A DNA stretch of 59,197 nucleotides from assembly GCA_016786665.1 (NCBI GenBank), contig JAEUVZ010000031.1:1-59197 (forward strand). The letters are read 5' to 3'. Source of the DNA: Flavipsychrobacter sp. (GTDB lineage: Bacteria; Bacteroidota; Bacteroidia; Chitinophagales; Chitinophagaceae). The notes under the pieces were generated by a model. It worked only from the letters and a program-made list of their open reading frames with translations, made no database searches and had not been told where the DNA came from. This document shows, in pieces, positions 40,281 through 47,753 of the stretch. Position 1 is the first letter of the stretch; each line of letters begins with the position of its first letter. Position numbers and translations under genes: made by a program.

Positions 40281-41432
40281 ATGCAATATAAAGGCCTGTT
40301 CATCGCATTCCTGTCACTCTATGCTACTGCCGCTTCGGCGCAGAAGTACCAGGAGTTTACCATGAATACCGGGAAACGCGTGATAAAGACCGATACAGTA
40401 GCTAGTTCCGGAAGGACGGAACGCCCGCTGCTGGCCGACAATCGCCAGCCGGCCGCCCCTAAGCACAGCGGTAAATACAAGCCCGTGCCCCTTGCCGGCC
40501 ACAAATCTTACTTCGGCGACAAGAACGATTACATGATGGGCTACTGCCGCCAGTACCTGGGCGCCCATACCCAGACCCTGAGTGTGGTGCGCCAGCGCAG
40601 CGAAACGCACTTTCCCCTGATAGACAATATACTTACCCAGCACCAGATACCAAAAGAACTGAAGTACCTCTCGGTTATCGAGTCGGCGCTGAACAACAAA
40701 GCGGTATCACCCGTAGGTGCCGTAGGGCCCTGGCAGTTTATGGAAGTTACCGGCCGCGAAATGGGCCTGACCATCAACGGAAAAAGGGACGACCGTACCG
40801 ATTGGTACAAGTCAACCAACGCCGCTGTTAAATACCTGAACATACTGTATAGCAAGCTGAACGACTGGCTGCTGGTGGTAGCCGCCTACAACAGCGGCCC
40901 CACCCCGGTAGAGCGCGCCATAGCCATTACCGGCAGCCGCAACTTCTGGGACATAAAGCAATACCTGCCCCGCGAAACACAGGGCCACGTAATGGCCTTT
41001 GTAGCTACCGCCACCATATTCGAGTGCCTGAGCAAGTACATAAACATAGGCGTGGTACCCGATGACTTTAAGTTTAACGAAGACCCCTTTGCGGTACAGG
41101 CGCCTCCTTCTACCGCTAAAAAAGGCACGGCCAACCAGCAAACGCCGATAGTGCCCCAAAAGCCGGTGTTCACAAAGGAAGAGCTGCAAAACATGGCCAT
41201 CGTGCGCATCTCCAAGCCGCTGAGCTTTGAAATAGTCGCAGATGAACTGGGCATTGATAAAAAACAGATACTGGATAAGTGGAACCCGGATTATGAATTA
41301 TTCATATACAATACCTACCCTACCGATTACTACAGCCTGCGGATACCCAAAGAGAACCTGGACCAGTTCATACAGAAGAAGGAAACGATGGAGAAGCGTT
41401 CCAAGCTGTTTTTCGACCAATTTTCCATGTAA
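40281..41432 (+). CDS. lytic transglycosylase, MltD-like
   Basis: 383 residues. Signal peptide MQYKGLFIAFLSLYATAASA. A SLT domain (about 115-240): LKYLSVIESALNNKAVSPVGAVGPWQFM with the catalytic Glu in VIESAL, then AAYNSGPTPVERA. It cleaves peptidoglycan to 1,6-anhydro ends in the periplasm. The C-terminal part (FEIVADELGIDKKQILDKWN, then FIYNTYPTDYYSLRIPKENL) looks like a divergent LysM cell-wall-binding unit. 78 bp before rpsT. Confidence 0.92.
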   Translation: MQYKGLFIAFLSLYATAASAQKYQEFTMNTGKRVIKTDTVASSGRTERPLLADNRQPAAPKHSGKYKPVPLAGHKSYFGDKNDYMMGYCRQYLGAHTQTLSVVRQRSETHFPLIDNILTQHQIPKELKYLSVIESALNNKAVSPVGAVGPWQFMEVTGREMGLTINGKRDDRTDWYKSTNAAVKYLNILYSKLNDWLLVVAAYNSGPTPVERAIAITGSRNFWDIKQYLPRETQGHVMAFVATATIFECLSKYINIGVVPDDFKFNEDPFAVQAPPSTAKKGTANQQTPIVPQKPVFTKEELQNMAIVRISKPLSFEIVADELGIDKKQILDKWNPDYELFIYNTYPTDYYSLRIPKENLDQFIQKKETMEKRSKLFFDQFSM

Positions 41433-41451
41433 GGAAAACATGTAGAAAAAA

Positions 41452-41489
41452 TTTGCAGAAAATAAAATAAGCCTTACCTTTGCAGTCCT
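41452..41489 (+). promoter_or_regulatory. rpsT promoter (TTTG-N19-TACCTTTG)
   Basis: A -33 TTTG (41452-41455), a 19-nt spacer and the -7 box TACCTTTG (41475-41482), a perfect Bacteroidota promoter. It continues GCAGTCCT, and the 14-nt ACCTTTGCAGTCCT is also found before rpmB. Confidence 0.75.
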
Positions 41490-41510
41490 TTAAAAGAGTT
41501 AAGTAAGAAA

Positions 41511-41768
41511 ATGGCAAATCATAAAGCAACCAAGAAAGATGTCCGTCAGAGTGCAAAACGCCGTGACCGTAACCGTTACTACGGTAAAACGACCCGTAAT
41601 GCCATGCGCAAGCTGTTAGCTTTGACTGATAAAGCAGCTGCAACTGAGGAACTTCCTAAAGTTATCTCTATGATAGACAAGCTGGCTAAGCGTAACGTAA
41701 TACACAAGAACAAAGCAAGCAACCTGAAATCAGGCCTGGTAAAGCGCATCAACGCTGTTACTGCTTAA
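41511..41768 (+). CDS. rpsT: 30S ribosomal protein S20
   Basis: 85 residues, highly basic and helical: [20 protein letters not shown], then [20 protein letters not shown]. bS20 binds the 5' and 3' minor domains of 16S rRNA. It has its own promoter and a terminator at once after the gene, so it is a single-gene unit. Confidence 0.97.
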   Translation: MANHKATKKDVRQSAKRRDRNRYYGKTTRNAMRKLLALTDKAAATEELPKVISMIDKLAKRNVIHKNKASNLKSGLVKRINAVTA

Positions 41769-41791
41769 TTATAACCACATTATTTAGGGTG

Positions 41792-41825
41792 AAGGCTGTC
41801 TGTATAGGCAGCCTTTCTTTTTTTG
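41792..41825 (+). terminator. rpsT terminator
   Basis: AAGGCTG (41792-41798) pairs with CAGCCTT (41809-41815), followed by TCTTTTTTT. The poly-T sits at the end of the gap before the convergent OmpA gene. Confidence 0.85.
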
Positions 41826-41830
41826 CCTTG

Positions 41831-42658
41831 CTACCACAGGCTTAGCAGGCGCACGGCCACCCGGCGGTTCAGGGCTTCATCGGCCGGAGTACGCTCCGGG
41901 TGTACGAACGGGCGCGACGTGCCATACCCCACAGCGCTCAGCCGCTTTCTGTCCACTCCGTGGCTGGCCAGGTAACCCATTACATAATAGGCCCGTTCGG
42001 CGGACATTCGCAGCACCTCGGTGCTGTCGTTGCCGGGCAGCGGGCAACAGACATGCCCTTCTATCCGCACTGTTACCATGCTATACTCTTTCAGGAACTC
42101 CACCACCTTATCCAGCTCGTCGTAGGAGGCCGCCGCTTCCGGCAGGGTTCTGTCGGGCCATATCAATGTCTTTCCCATCTCAAAGTGTACATGGTCCAGC
42201 GTCACTATATCATTCACCTTCAGCGTATCTACCCGGAAAAGCGAACTGTAGTCAGGGAATACCGTACCGGGCTTATACGCTATTATCAGTACTTTCCGGT
42301 CGGCGGCGCTACCCTCCTTTGCCTGCTCACTGCGCACAATGGCCCCTCTGCCGGCGCATACGCGTATATCTTCCTTCTGTAGCCCCTGGGCTGCCAGGCA
42401 TGCCTTAACGCCTTCTGCACGCCGCTGAGAGAGCACCTGGTTGGTACTGTCATCGCCCAGCTGGTCGGCATAGCCCAGCACATAGATGCGCTGGCCGTGC
42501 ACCAACTTATGTTCCTTAATCAGCTGACGAATGACTTGCTTCGATGAACTGGTAACCTCCGCCGCACCCAGTGAAAAATACACCGAAAAGGTATCGGCCT
42601 GGGCCGTGGCCGTAAGGGTGCCGGTAAGGCAGAGTAACAGGAGCAGCAGGTACTTCAT
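41831..42658 (-). CDS. OmpA-family protein with two tandem peptidoglycan-binding domains
   Basis: 275 residues with a signal peptide (MKYLLLLLLCLTGTLTATAQA). Two OmpA-like domains follow directly, with no outer-membrane barrel: domain 1 (about 22-130, FSVYFSLGAAEVTSSSKQVI, YVLGYADQLGDDSTNQVLSQ RRAEGV) and domain 2 (about 150-275, VHFEMGKTLIWPDRTLPEAA, VRIEGHVCCPLPGNDSTEVL, LNRRVAVRL). Each binds diaminopimelate in peptidoglycan. A pair of Cys (CC) sits in domain 2. No lipobox, so a soluble or loosely anchored periplasmic protein. Convergent with rpsT. Confidence 0.88.
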   Translation of the reverse strand: MKYLLLLLLCLTGTLTATAQADTFSVYFSLGAAEVTSSSKQVIRQLIKEHKLVHGQRIYVLGYADQLGDDSTNQVLSQRRAEGVKACLAAQGLQKEDIRVCAGRGAIVRSEQAKEGSAADRKVLIIAYKPGTVFPDYSSLFRVDTLKVNDIVTLDHVHFEMGKTLIWPDRTLPEAAASYDELDKVVEFLKEYSMVTVRIEGHVCCPLPGNDSTEVLRMSAERAYYVMGYLASHGVDRKRLSAVGYGTSRPFVHPERTPADEALNRRVAVRLLSLW

Positions 42659-42759
42659 GATAGTAAAGGCCAGGTACTAAAGATACGAAAGGCAGGCCAC
42701 ACCTGCCCGGCGAAATAAGAGCATAGATACAGTCTACCGGGCAATACCGGGCTTTCTGC

Positions 42760-42767
42760 TAATTTTG
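42760..42767 (+). promoter_or_regulatory. -7 box directly before bshB1
   Basis: TAATTTTG matches TAnnTTTG and ends 5 nt before the ATG at 42773, suggesting a leaderless transcript. Confidence 0.5.
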
Positions 42768-42772
42768 CACCC

Positions 42773-43507
42773 ATGAAGTTGCATATACTGGCGATAGCCG
42801 TTCATCCCGACGATATAGAATTAAGCGCGGCGGGCACGCTGATAAAACATGCCCGTATGGGCCAGCAGGTGGGCATTGTAGACCTGACACAAGGGGAACT
42901 GGGCACCAGGGGCAGCGCGGAACTGCGGCTGGAAGAAGCCGCGGAAGCGGCCCGCATCATGGGCATTGCCGTGCGGGAAAACGCCGGTATGGCCGATGGC
43001 TTTTTCCGGAACGACGAGGAGCACCAGCGGAAACTGGTACACTACATACGCAAATACCAGCCCGATATAGTGATTGCCAATGCCCTGGCCGACAGGCACC
43101 CTGATCATGGCCGGGCAGGCAGGCTGATAGCCGACGCCTGTTTCCTGGCAGGGCTGAGGAAGGTGGAAACCACGGACGATGGCGGCAACAGCCAGGCAGC
43201 GTGGCGCCCCAAAAGGGTATTCCATATGATACAGGACCGCTTTGCCGAACCCGCACTGGTAGTGGACATAACAGACACCTTTGACACGAAGATAGAAAGC
43301 ATGAAGGCGTACAAAAGCCAGTTTCACGACCCCAACTCTAATGAACCGATGACCTACATTGCTTCCCAGGATTTTTTTGAGGGCATTAAGGCCCGGGCGT
43401 TGCTGCTGGGTAAGCGTATAGGTGTGCGGTATGGCGAAGGCTTCCTGTGCGAGAACGTACCCGGCGTAAGCGACCTGGATAAGCTGGTGTACCCGGAGAT
43501 TGCCTGA
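42773..43507 (+). CDS. bshB1: bacillithiol biosynthesis deacetylase BshB1
   Basis: 244 residues of the LmbE/PIG-L fold: MKLHILAIAVHPDDIELSAAG has the zinc motif HPDDIE, with RHPDHGRAGRLI supplying another His. It removes the acetyl group from GlcNAc-malate, the second step of bacillithiol synthesis after BshA. The third enzyme, bshC, is not in the window. The gene begins just after a -7 box and is followed by two adjacent hairpins. Confidence 0.95.
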   Translation: MKLHILAIAVHPDDIELSAAGTLIKHARMGQQVGIVDLTQGELGTRGSAELRLEEAAEAARIMGIAVRENAGMADGFFRNDEEHQRKLVHYIRKYQPDIVIANALADRHPDHGRAGRLIADACFLAGLRKVETTDDGGNSQAAWRPKRVFHMIQDRFAEPALVVDITDTFDTKIESMKAYKSQFHDPNSNEPMTYIASQDFFEGIKARALLLGKRIGVRYGEGFLCENVPGVSDLDKLVYPEIA

Positions 43508-43624
43508 TTTCAGTAGCGGTGCGTAGCGGCATTTCCGTGGCGGCGGGCGGCCGGATTCAGTAATAGAGCACATGGCTGAGACTCGTGAGCAAGTGCAGCA
43601 GCAAAACACTGTTGCGTAGCAAAT

Positions 43625-43671
43625 CCGGTAACTTTACCGGCTGTAAACCGCCTACAGGCGGGCTTTTACAG
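43625..43671 (+). terminator. two adjacent hairpins after bshB1
   Basis: CCGGTAACTTTACCGG (43625-43640) is a 7-bp perfect stem with a 2-nt loop. It abuts CTGTAAA...TTTACAG (43641-43671), which encloses a CCGCCT/AGGCGG stem. The second ends without a long T-run, so termination is likely but not certain. Confidence 0.55.
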
Positions 43672-43721
43672 TAGAAGTGTGGATATTTCTCAGAAAAAAC
43701 GGGCTTTTTTACAGAAATAAT

Positions 43722-43759
43722 TTTGCTGTTCCACAAAAAACAGCGACCTTTGCAGTCCT
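43722..43759 (+). promoter_or_regulatory. rpmB operon promoter
   Basis: A -33 TTTG (43722-43725), a 19-nt spacer and a -7 GACCTTTG (43745-43752) followed by GCAGTCCT. The ACCTTTGCAGTCCT 14-mer is the same as in front of rpsT; the first bases of the -7 box differ from the consensus. Confidence 0.65.
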
Positions 43760-43773
43760 AAATTTTATAAGAC

Positions 43774-44010
43774 ATGGCACGTGTTTGTCAGGTAACTGGT
43801 AAAAAGCCCATAACTGGTCATAAGGTATCATTCTCTAACAAGAAAGCGAAGCGCCGTTTTCTGCCTAACCTGCAGACAAAGCGTTTCTTCCTGGTAGAAG
43901 AAGACCGTTGGGTAACATTGAAAGTATCGGCTGATGCTATCCGTACTATCAATAAGAATGGCCTGCTGTCCGTAGTGAAAGAACTTCGCGCGAAAGGTCA
44001 GAAAATCTAA
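43774..44010 (+). CDS. rpmB: 50S ribosomal protein L28
   Basis: 78 residues, MARVCQVTGKKPITGHKVSF, with the conserved KRRFLPNLQTKRFFLV. A single Cys5 is left of the usual zinc-ribbon pairs, so this is the zinc-free form. First gene of rpmB-rpmG-DUF4295. Confidence 0.97.
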   Translation: MARVCQVTGKKPITGHKVSFSNKKAKRRFLPNLQTKRFFLVEEDRWVTLKVSADAIRTINKNGLLSVVKELRAKGQKI

Positions 44011-44042
44011 CTAATTAATAAAAGCATTAAAGTCCTTATACA

Positions 44043-44225
44043 ATGGCTAAGAAAGGAAATCGTGTTCAGGTAATACTGGAATGTACGGAGCACAAAAACA
44101 GCGGGCTTCCGGGCACCAGCCGGTATATTACTACCAAGAACAAGAAAAATACACCCGAGCGCATCGAGCTGAAGAAATTCAACCCGATCATGAAGCGTGT
44201 AACGGTTCACAAAGAAATTAAGTAA
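44043..44225 (+). CDS. rpmG: 50S ribosomal protein L33
   Basis: 60 residues, [20 protein letters not shown], with [20 protein letters not shown]. One Cys (ECTEH) remains of the zinc-binding pairs. 32 bp after rpmB. Confidence 0.96.
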   Translation: MAKKGNRVQVILECTEHKNSGLPGTSRYITTKNKKNTPERIELKKFNPIMKRVTVHKEIK

Positions 44226-44321
44226 ACTAGCAGGTAGTCTGTAGTAGAAAGTACAAAGTCGTGAGTAGAAAAATATTCTTCGGCTTACACTTAGTAAATA
44301 ACGACTAAATACTCAAAAAAA

Positions 44322-44492
44322 ATGGCAAAAGCAGCTAAAACGGCGATAAAGAAAGACCCTAAGCAGGCAGCAGAAGCAAAGAACTATACAAAAGTTATCA
44401 AAGCTGTGCGTAGTCCTAAGTCGGGTGCTTATACCTTTAAGGAAGTAATCATCCACAAGGATAAAGTAAAAGATTTCCTGGCTGAAAAATAA
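44322..44492 (+). CDS. DUF4295 ribosome-associated protein
   Basis: 56 residues: MAKAAKTAIKKDPKQAAEAK then NYTKVIKAVRSPKSGAYTFK and EVIIHKDKVKDFLAEK. This is the DUF4295 family, found almost only in Bacteroidota next to rpmB-rpmG. From memory it was identified as ribosomal protein bL38 in a Flavobacterium ribosome structure; I cannot check that here. It is basic, as expected for an rRNA-binding protein, and 96 bp after rpmG. Confidence 0.9.
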   Translation: MAKAAKTAIKKDPKQAAEAKNYTKVIKAVRSPKSGAYTFKEVIIHKDKVKDFLAEK

Positions 44493-44560
44493 TTTGACAG
44501 CCCCTCATAAACTAAGACTTGTAGACATCCTATAAGACTTATAAGCTTATTTTCACATAA

Positions 44561-44590
44561 GGCCATTCGCTCACTACGGATGGTCTTTTT
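44561..44590 (+). terminator. terminator of the rpmB-rpmG-DUF4295 operon
   Basis: GGCCAT (44561-44566) pairs with ATGGTC (44580-44585, one G-T pair), followed by TTTTT. Confidence 0.75.
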
Positions 44591-44701
44591 CGTGCCCGTA
44601 CCCCACTACGCTTATTTGCAGGCATATAAATATGTTAAAACGCTTGAATATCAATCAGATTACCTAATTTCGCATCCTAATCGTAACTCAAAAAAACTAA
44701 A

Positions 44702-45274
44702 ATGAAAAAAGTAATACTCGCCCTGGGCATATTGGTAGCAGGCACCGCTACCCTCTCATTAGTCTCTTGCGATAAACTAAAAAAAGAGGCCCTCAAAAAC
44801 CTCAACTACGATCTTACATTCCAAACCGCTGAAACACAATTCACGGTTTCGCCGCAATCTAATACGGGAACTTACTTTGATGCAGCTTCCGCCAGCGAAA
44901 CCCTGGACCTGGATAAATTCATAAAAGACAACACGGCCAATCAACTGGGCATAGACAATATCAAGTCGGCTAAAATAAAGTCGTGTACACTGACCATCCT
45001 GAACCCGGATGCCGGCAACAACTTTCAGAACTTCAGCATGGCGCAGGTGAAGCTGAACGCTACCGGCCAGCCACAACTGGAACTGAAGATTGAGAACAAT
45101 CCCGACACCTATGCAGAATCACTGACGCTGCCGGTAGACGCCAGCAAAGACATACTCCCATACCTGAAGGCCGGCAACTGGAACTATATGATCGGCGGAA
45201 CGCTCCGCACGGCTACTACCAAAGACCTGACCATAAAGGTGCGCTTTGCAGTAGATATAAATGTAGGCAGCTAA
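44702..45274 (+). CDS. lipoprotein, unknown function
   Basis: 190 residues. Signal peptide MKKVILALGILVAGTATLSL ends in the lipobox VSC. The mature part is a beta-rich domain with repeated hydrophobic strands (SCTLTILNPDAGNNFQNF, AQVKLNATGQPQLELKIEN, DLTIKVRFAVDINVG). No family is recognised. A strong terminator follows. A TAATTTCG box (one change from TAnnTTTG) lies about 30 nt upstream of the start. Confidence 0.75.
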   Translation: MKKVILALGILVAGTATLSLVSCDKLKKEALKNLNYDLTFQTAETQFTVSPQSNTGTYFDAASASETLDLDKFIKDNTANQLGIDNIKSAKIKSCTLTILNPDAGNNFQNFSMAQVKLNATGQPQLELKIENNPDTYAESLTLPVDASKDILPYLKAGNWNYMIGGTLRTATTKDLTIKVRFAVDINVGS

Positions 45275-45300
45275 TAGTACAGCTACTACCAGCTATCTAA

Positions 45301-45336
45301 AACAAGAAGCTCCCGAATTGGGAGCTTCTTGTTTTA
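45301..45336. terminator. bidirectional terminator after the lipoprotein gene
   Basis: AACAAGAAGCTCCC pairs with GGGAGCTTCTTGTT around a 5-nt loop; TTTT follows on the plus strand. It also lies 21 bp past the stop of the convergent DUF1361 gene. Confidence 0.9.
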
Positions 45337-45356
45337 GGAGCGGTTATAGTTCATAC

Positions 45357-45986
45357 TTAACGTATACGACGGAAACCCGTCTTCAAAAAACCATACAGCA
45401 GGTACATCCATACACCAAAGAGGCCGGTCACCATCCAGGCATCAATATTGCGCATAGGGTGAAGAATGTGGTCGGCTATGCCCGACAACAATGCAAAAGG
45501 CTGCGCCACCACATCCCAACTGTTCCAACGCTCGTAGCGGCCCAGGTAGATACCGTAGCCGCAGAGCAGCATGGCCGCTACTATGAACAGGTGCCTGCGC
45601 TTTCCACTACCCCTTTGCCGAAGCCATTGCTCGGTATTGTATAGCGAGAGAAAACCCGCAATGAGCCCATTTACCGCGGCGGAAAAGAGCAGGAGCAGGT
45701 CGGCCCAATAGGGTACTTTCTCGCGCTCCCGCAGATGAAACAAGTCGGTAACCATATACATGGCATTAGGAAAAAACAGGAGCCACAGCGCCGCATACAG
45801 CCAGGCTACCCTGCCCCGCGCCGCCGGCAAGAGATAACTGAACCACAGCGGCACGATGGCCAGGAAGGTATTCCAGGGGATGAAGGCAAAAGTATGTGTC
45901 CCGGTCATGATCATCCGTATACCTACCAGGAAAAAGGTAAACAGTATAGAAAAGAATAAATGCTGGTACCTGCTGAAAAATTGCAT
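45357..45986 (-). CDS. DUF1361 membrane protein
   Basis: 209 residues with six membrane helices. The DUF1361 marks are LLFFPNAMYMVTDLFHLRER and GYGIYLGRYERWNSWDV. Function unknown. Last gene of the minus-strand envelope group, 21 bp after the DgkA-like gene. Confidence 0.85.
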   Translation of the reverse strand: MQFFSRYQHLFFSILFTFFLVGIRMIMTGTHTFAFIPWNTFLAIVPLWFSYLLPAARGRVAWLYAALWLLFFPNAMYMVTDLFHLREREKVPYWADLLLLFSAAVNGLIAGFLSLYNTEQWLRQRGSGKRRHLFIVAAMLLCGYGIYLGRYERWNSWDVVAQPFALLSGIADHILHPMRNIDAWMVTGLFGVWMYLLYGFLKTGFRRIR

Positions 45987-46007
45987 TAGCTGATGATTTT
46001 TTGATTT

Positions 46008-46373
46008 TTATAAAAAGAATACGATAATACCTATGGCCAGGCTGGCTACCGATGCCAGCAGCACCACACCGGCGGCTATATCTTTCACAATGCCTACCGC
46101 GCGATTGTATTGCCCGCCGCAATAGAGATCGCAGAAGAGCTCTATACAGGTATTGAATCCTTCCGCCAGCCACACCATAGCTATGGCGAATACAATAGCC
46201 AGCCATTCCGTCTTGCTGAGCCCGGTAAGGACGGCGGCCGCCAGCACCACTATAGTGGCCGCCAGGTGCAGGCGGGTATTCGGTTCCCGCTTCAGCAGGA
46301 GCCTCCACCCATTAAGCGCGTAGCCAATGCTGGCCAGGCGGCCGCTGATAGTTACTGAATTGTTTGGTTTCAT
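46008..46373 (-). CDS. diacylglycerol/undecaprenol kinase family protein
   Basis: 121 residues with three membrane helices, the DgkA/UDPK size. The catalytic block is AEGFNTCIELFCDLYCGG, matching AExxNTAIExxxD, and KDIAAGVVLLASVAS follows. It phosphorylates undecaprenol or diacylglycerol at the inner membrane. The start overlaps the creD stop by ATGA. Which lipid is used cannot be told. Confidence 0.88.
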   Translation of the reverse strand: MKPNNSVTISGRLASIGYALNGWRLLLKREPNTRLHLAATIVVLAAAVLTGLSKTEWLAIVFAIAMVWLAEGFNTCIELFCDLYCGGQYNRAVGIVKDIAAGVVLLASVASLAIGIIVFFL

Positions 46374-47710
46374 AATGCTGTTTGTTTATCCGGCTGCGGT
46401 CGGGTGATGCCATACCAGTCTACCCGGCGGGAGTAGTACATGATGATAGCGACAATAACGAACAACCCGATGCTGCCGAAGAGTAAAGAATAGTCTTGCA
46501 ACTGTATGAGGATAAAGATGTAGCCATAGAGCCCGCTGAGAGCGAGTGTAAAACCCAGCGCTATCTTCAGCTTCCGGAATATGCTCCAGGTGTACAAGCC
46601 TATCAGCGATACTGTAGCGGTAGCGGCAATGGCATAGGCGGGATTGAAGCCCGTGTATTCTGATATAGACAGCAACAGCGAGTAGAAGATGCAAAGCGCC
46701 ATACCTACCAGTATGTACTGCAGGGGGTGTACCTCCTTTTTCTGCAACAGCTCCAGGAAAAAGAAAATGGTGAAGGTGAGGGCGATGAACAGTATCGCGT
46801 ACTTTACCGACCGGCTGGTTTTAGCGTATCCATCCGTGGGTTGTATAAGCTTTACGCCAAAGGAAGACTGCCCGATTTCGTAAGTGGCGCTTTCCTTCCA
46901 TGCCTGCGGGTAGCTGCGCGATACCTGCAGCACCTTCCAATAGGCGGAAAAGCCATTGTCAGTTATCTCCGGTGTCTGCACCGGCAGGTACTGGCCATCA
47001 AAGGCGGGGTCTTTCCAGGCGGAGGATAATTTTACCTCAGTTGTTTTGCCCACGGGGGTGAAATACAAATGCCCCGAGCCCTTCAGCTTTATGCTGATGG
47101 AAAACGTATTAGTTCCCTGCGCCAGGGCCAGCGGCACACTCAGCCCGCCGGAAACGACTTTGTTATCGGGCATGCCTGCCTCAAATATCTTTTGCGCACC
47201 GCTCCAGTTCAGCGTCACTTCTTCTTCCAGCCCGCGGGCATCGTTAAGGCCCATTACCAGGTGGCAATCGTTCCACATTATCTGCGCCGGGTCTATTTGC
47301 AGTAACTCAGCGGGAAAGGCTCCGAACGTACCTTCCATCAGCACAGCAGAGCGATAAAGCGTAACGCTGTACAGGCTGCGGTGGCGCACCTCCGGCAGTA
47401 ACTTGCCGTTAATGGACAGATGCTCGGGCAACAGATATGCCTGGCGCACGGTTTCGTAGGTCTTCCCCTCCGTGGTGGTAACCGTTTTATAAGGCACTAT
47501 CAGCACAGGGCCCTGCAAGGTTTGTGCGCTGGCCCATTTGCTGCTTATCTCCTCTATTACCTGCGCCTGCCGCTGCTCGCGCTCCGATACCAGGCCGAGC
47601 AGCAAGGCCGTTGGTATCAGCATGATAAGGATGAGAAAACCGGTAAGGAATCCCTTTATCAGTACCCGGTGGCGGTCCCAGAAATTGGCTACTTCATTTG
47701 TGATGCTCAT
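46370..47710 (-). CDS. creD: inner membrane protein CreD family
   Basis: 446 residues. An N-terminal helix (VLIKGFLTGFLILIMLIPTALLL) is followed by a large periplasmic domain (about 40-290) and five C-terminal helices. The block GPVLIVPYKTVTTTEGKTYE and VRQAYLLPEHLSINGKLLPE is CreD-like. CreD is linked to envelope integrity and colicin response; the mechanism is unknown. It is coupled to the DgkA-like gene by an ATGA overlap and lies 43 bp after the Coq4-like gene. Confidence 0.9.
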   Translation of the reverse strand: MSITNEVANFWDRHRVLIKGFLTGFLILIMLIPTALLLGLVSEREQRQAQVIEEISSKWASAQTLQGPVLIVPYKTVTTTEGKTYETVRQAYLLPEHLSINGKLLPEVRHRSLYSVTLYRSAVLMEGTFGAFPAELLQIDPAQIMWNDCHLVMGLNDARGLEEEVTLNWSGAQKIFEAGMPDNKVVSGGLSVPLALAQGTNTFSISIKLKGSGHLYFTPVGKTTEVKLSSAWKDPAFDGQYLPVQTPEITDNGFSAYWKVLQVSRSYPQAWKESATYEIGQSSFGVKLIQPTDGYAKTSRSVKYAILFIALTFTIFFFLELLQKKEVHPLQYILVGMALCIFYSLLLSISEYTGFNPAYAIAATATVSLIGLYTWSIFRKLKIALGFTLALSGLYGYIFILIQLQDYSLLFGSIGLFVIVAIIMYYSRRVDWYGITRPQPDKQTAL

Positions 47711-47753
47711 AATCGATTGTTTGTTTCCTTCCCCGCAGGCGGGAGTGGGATGA

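Larger units (their letters stand above)
43508..43773. other. gene-free region between bshB1 and rpmB
   Basis: No gene in this 266 bp. It holds two adjacent hairpins at 43625-43671 and the rpmB promoter at its right end. The left half (to about 43620) shows nothing I recognise. Confidence 0.7.

Noticed and set aside
43625-43671. Integron attC site
   Set aside because: The paired hairpins lack the R and L boxes, and no integrase or gene cassettes are near.
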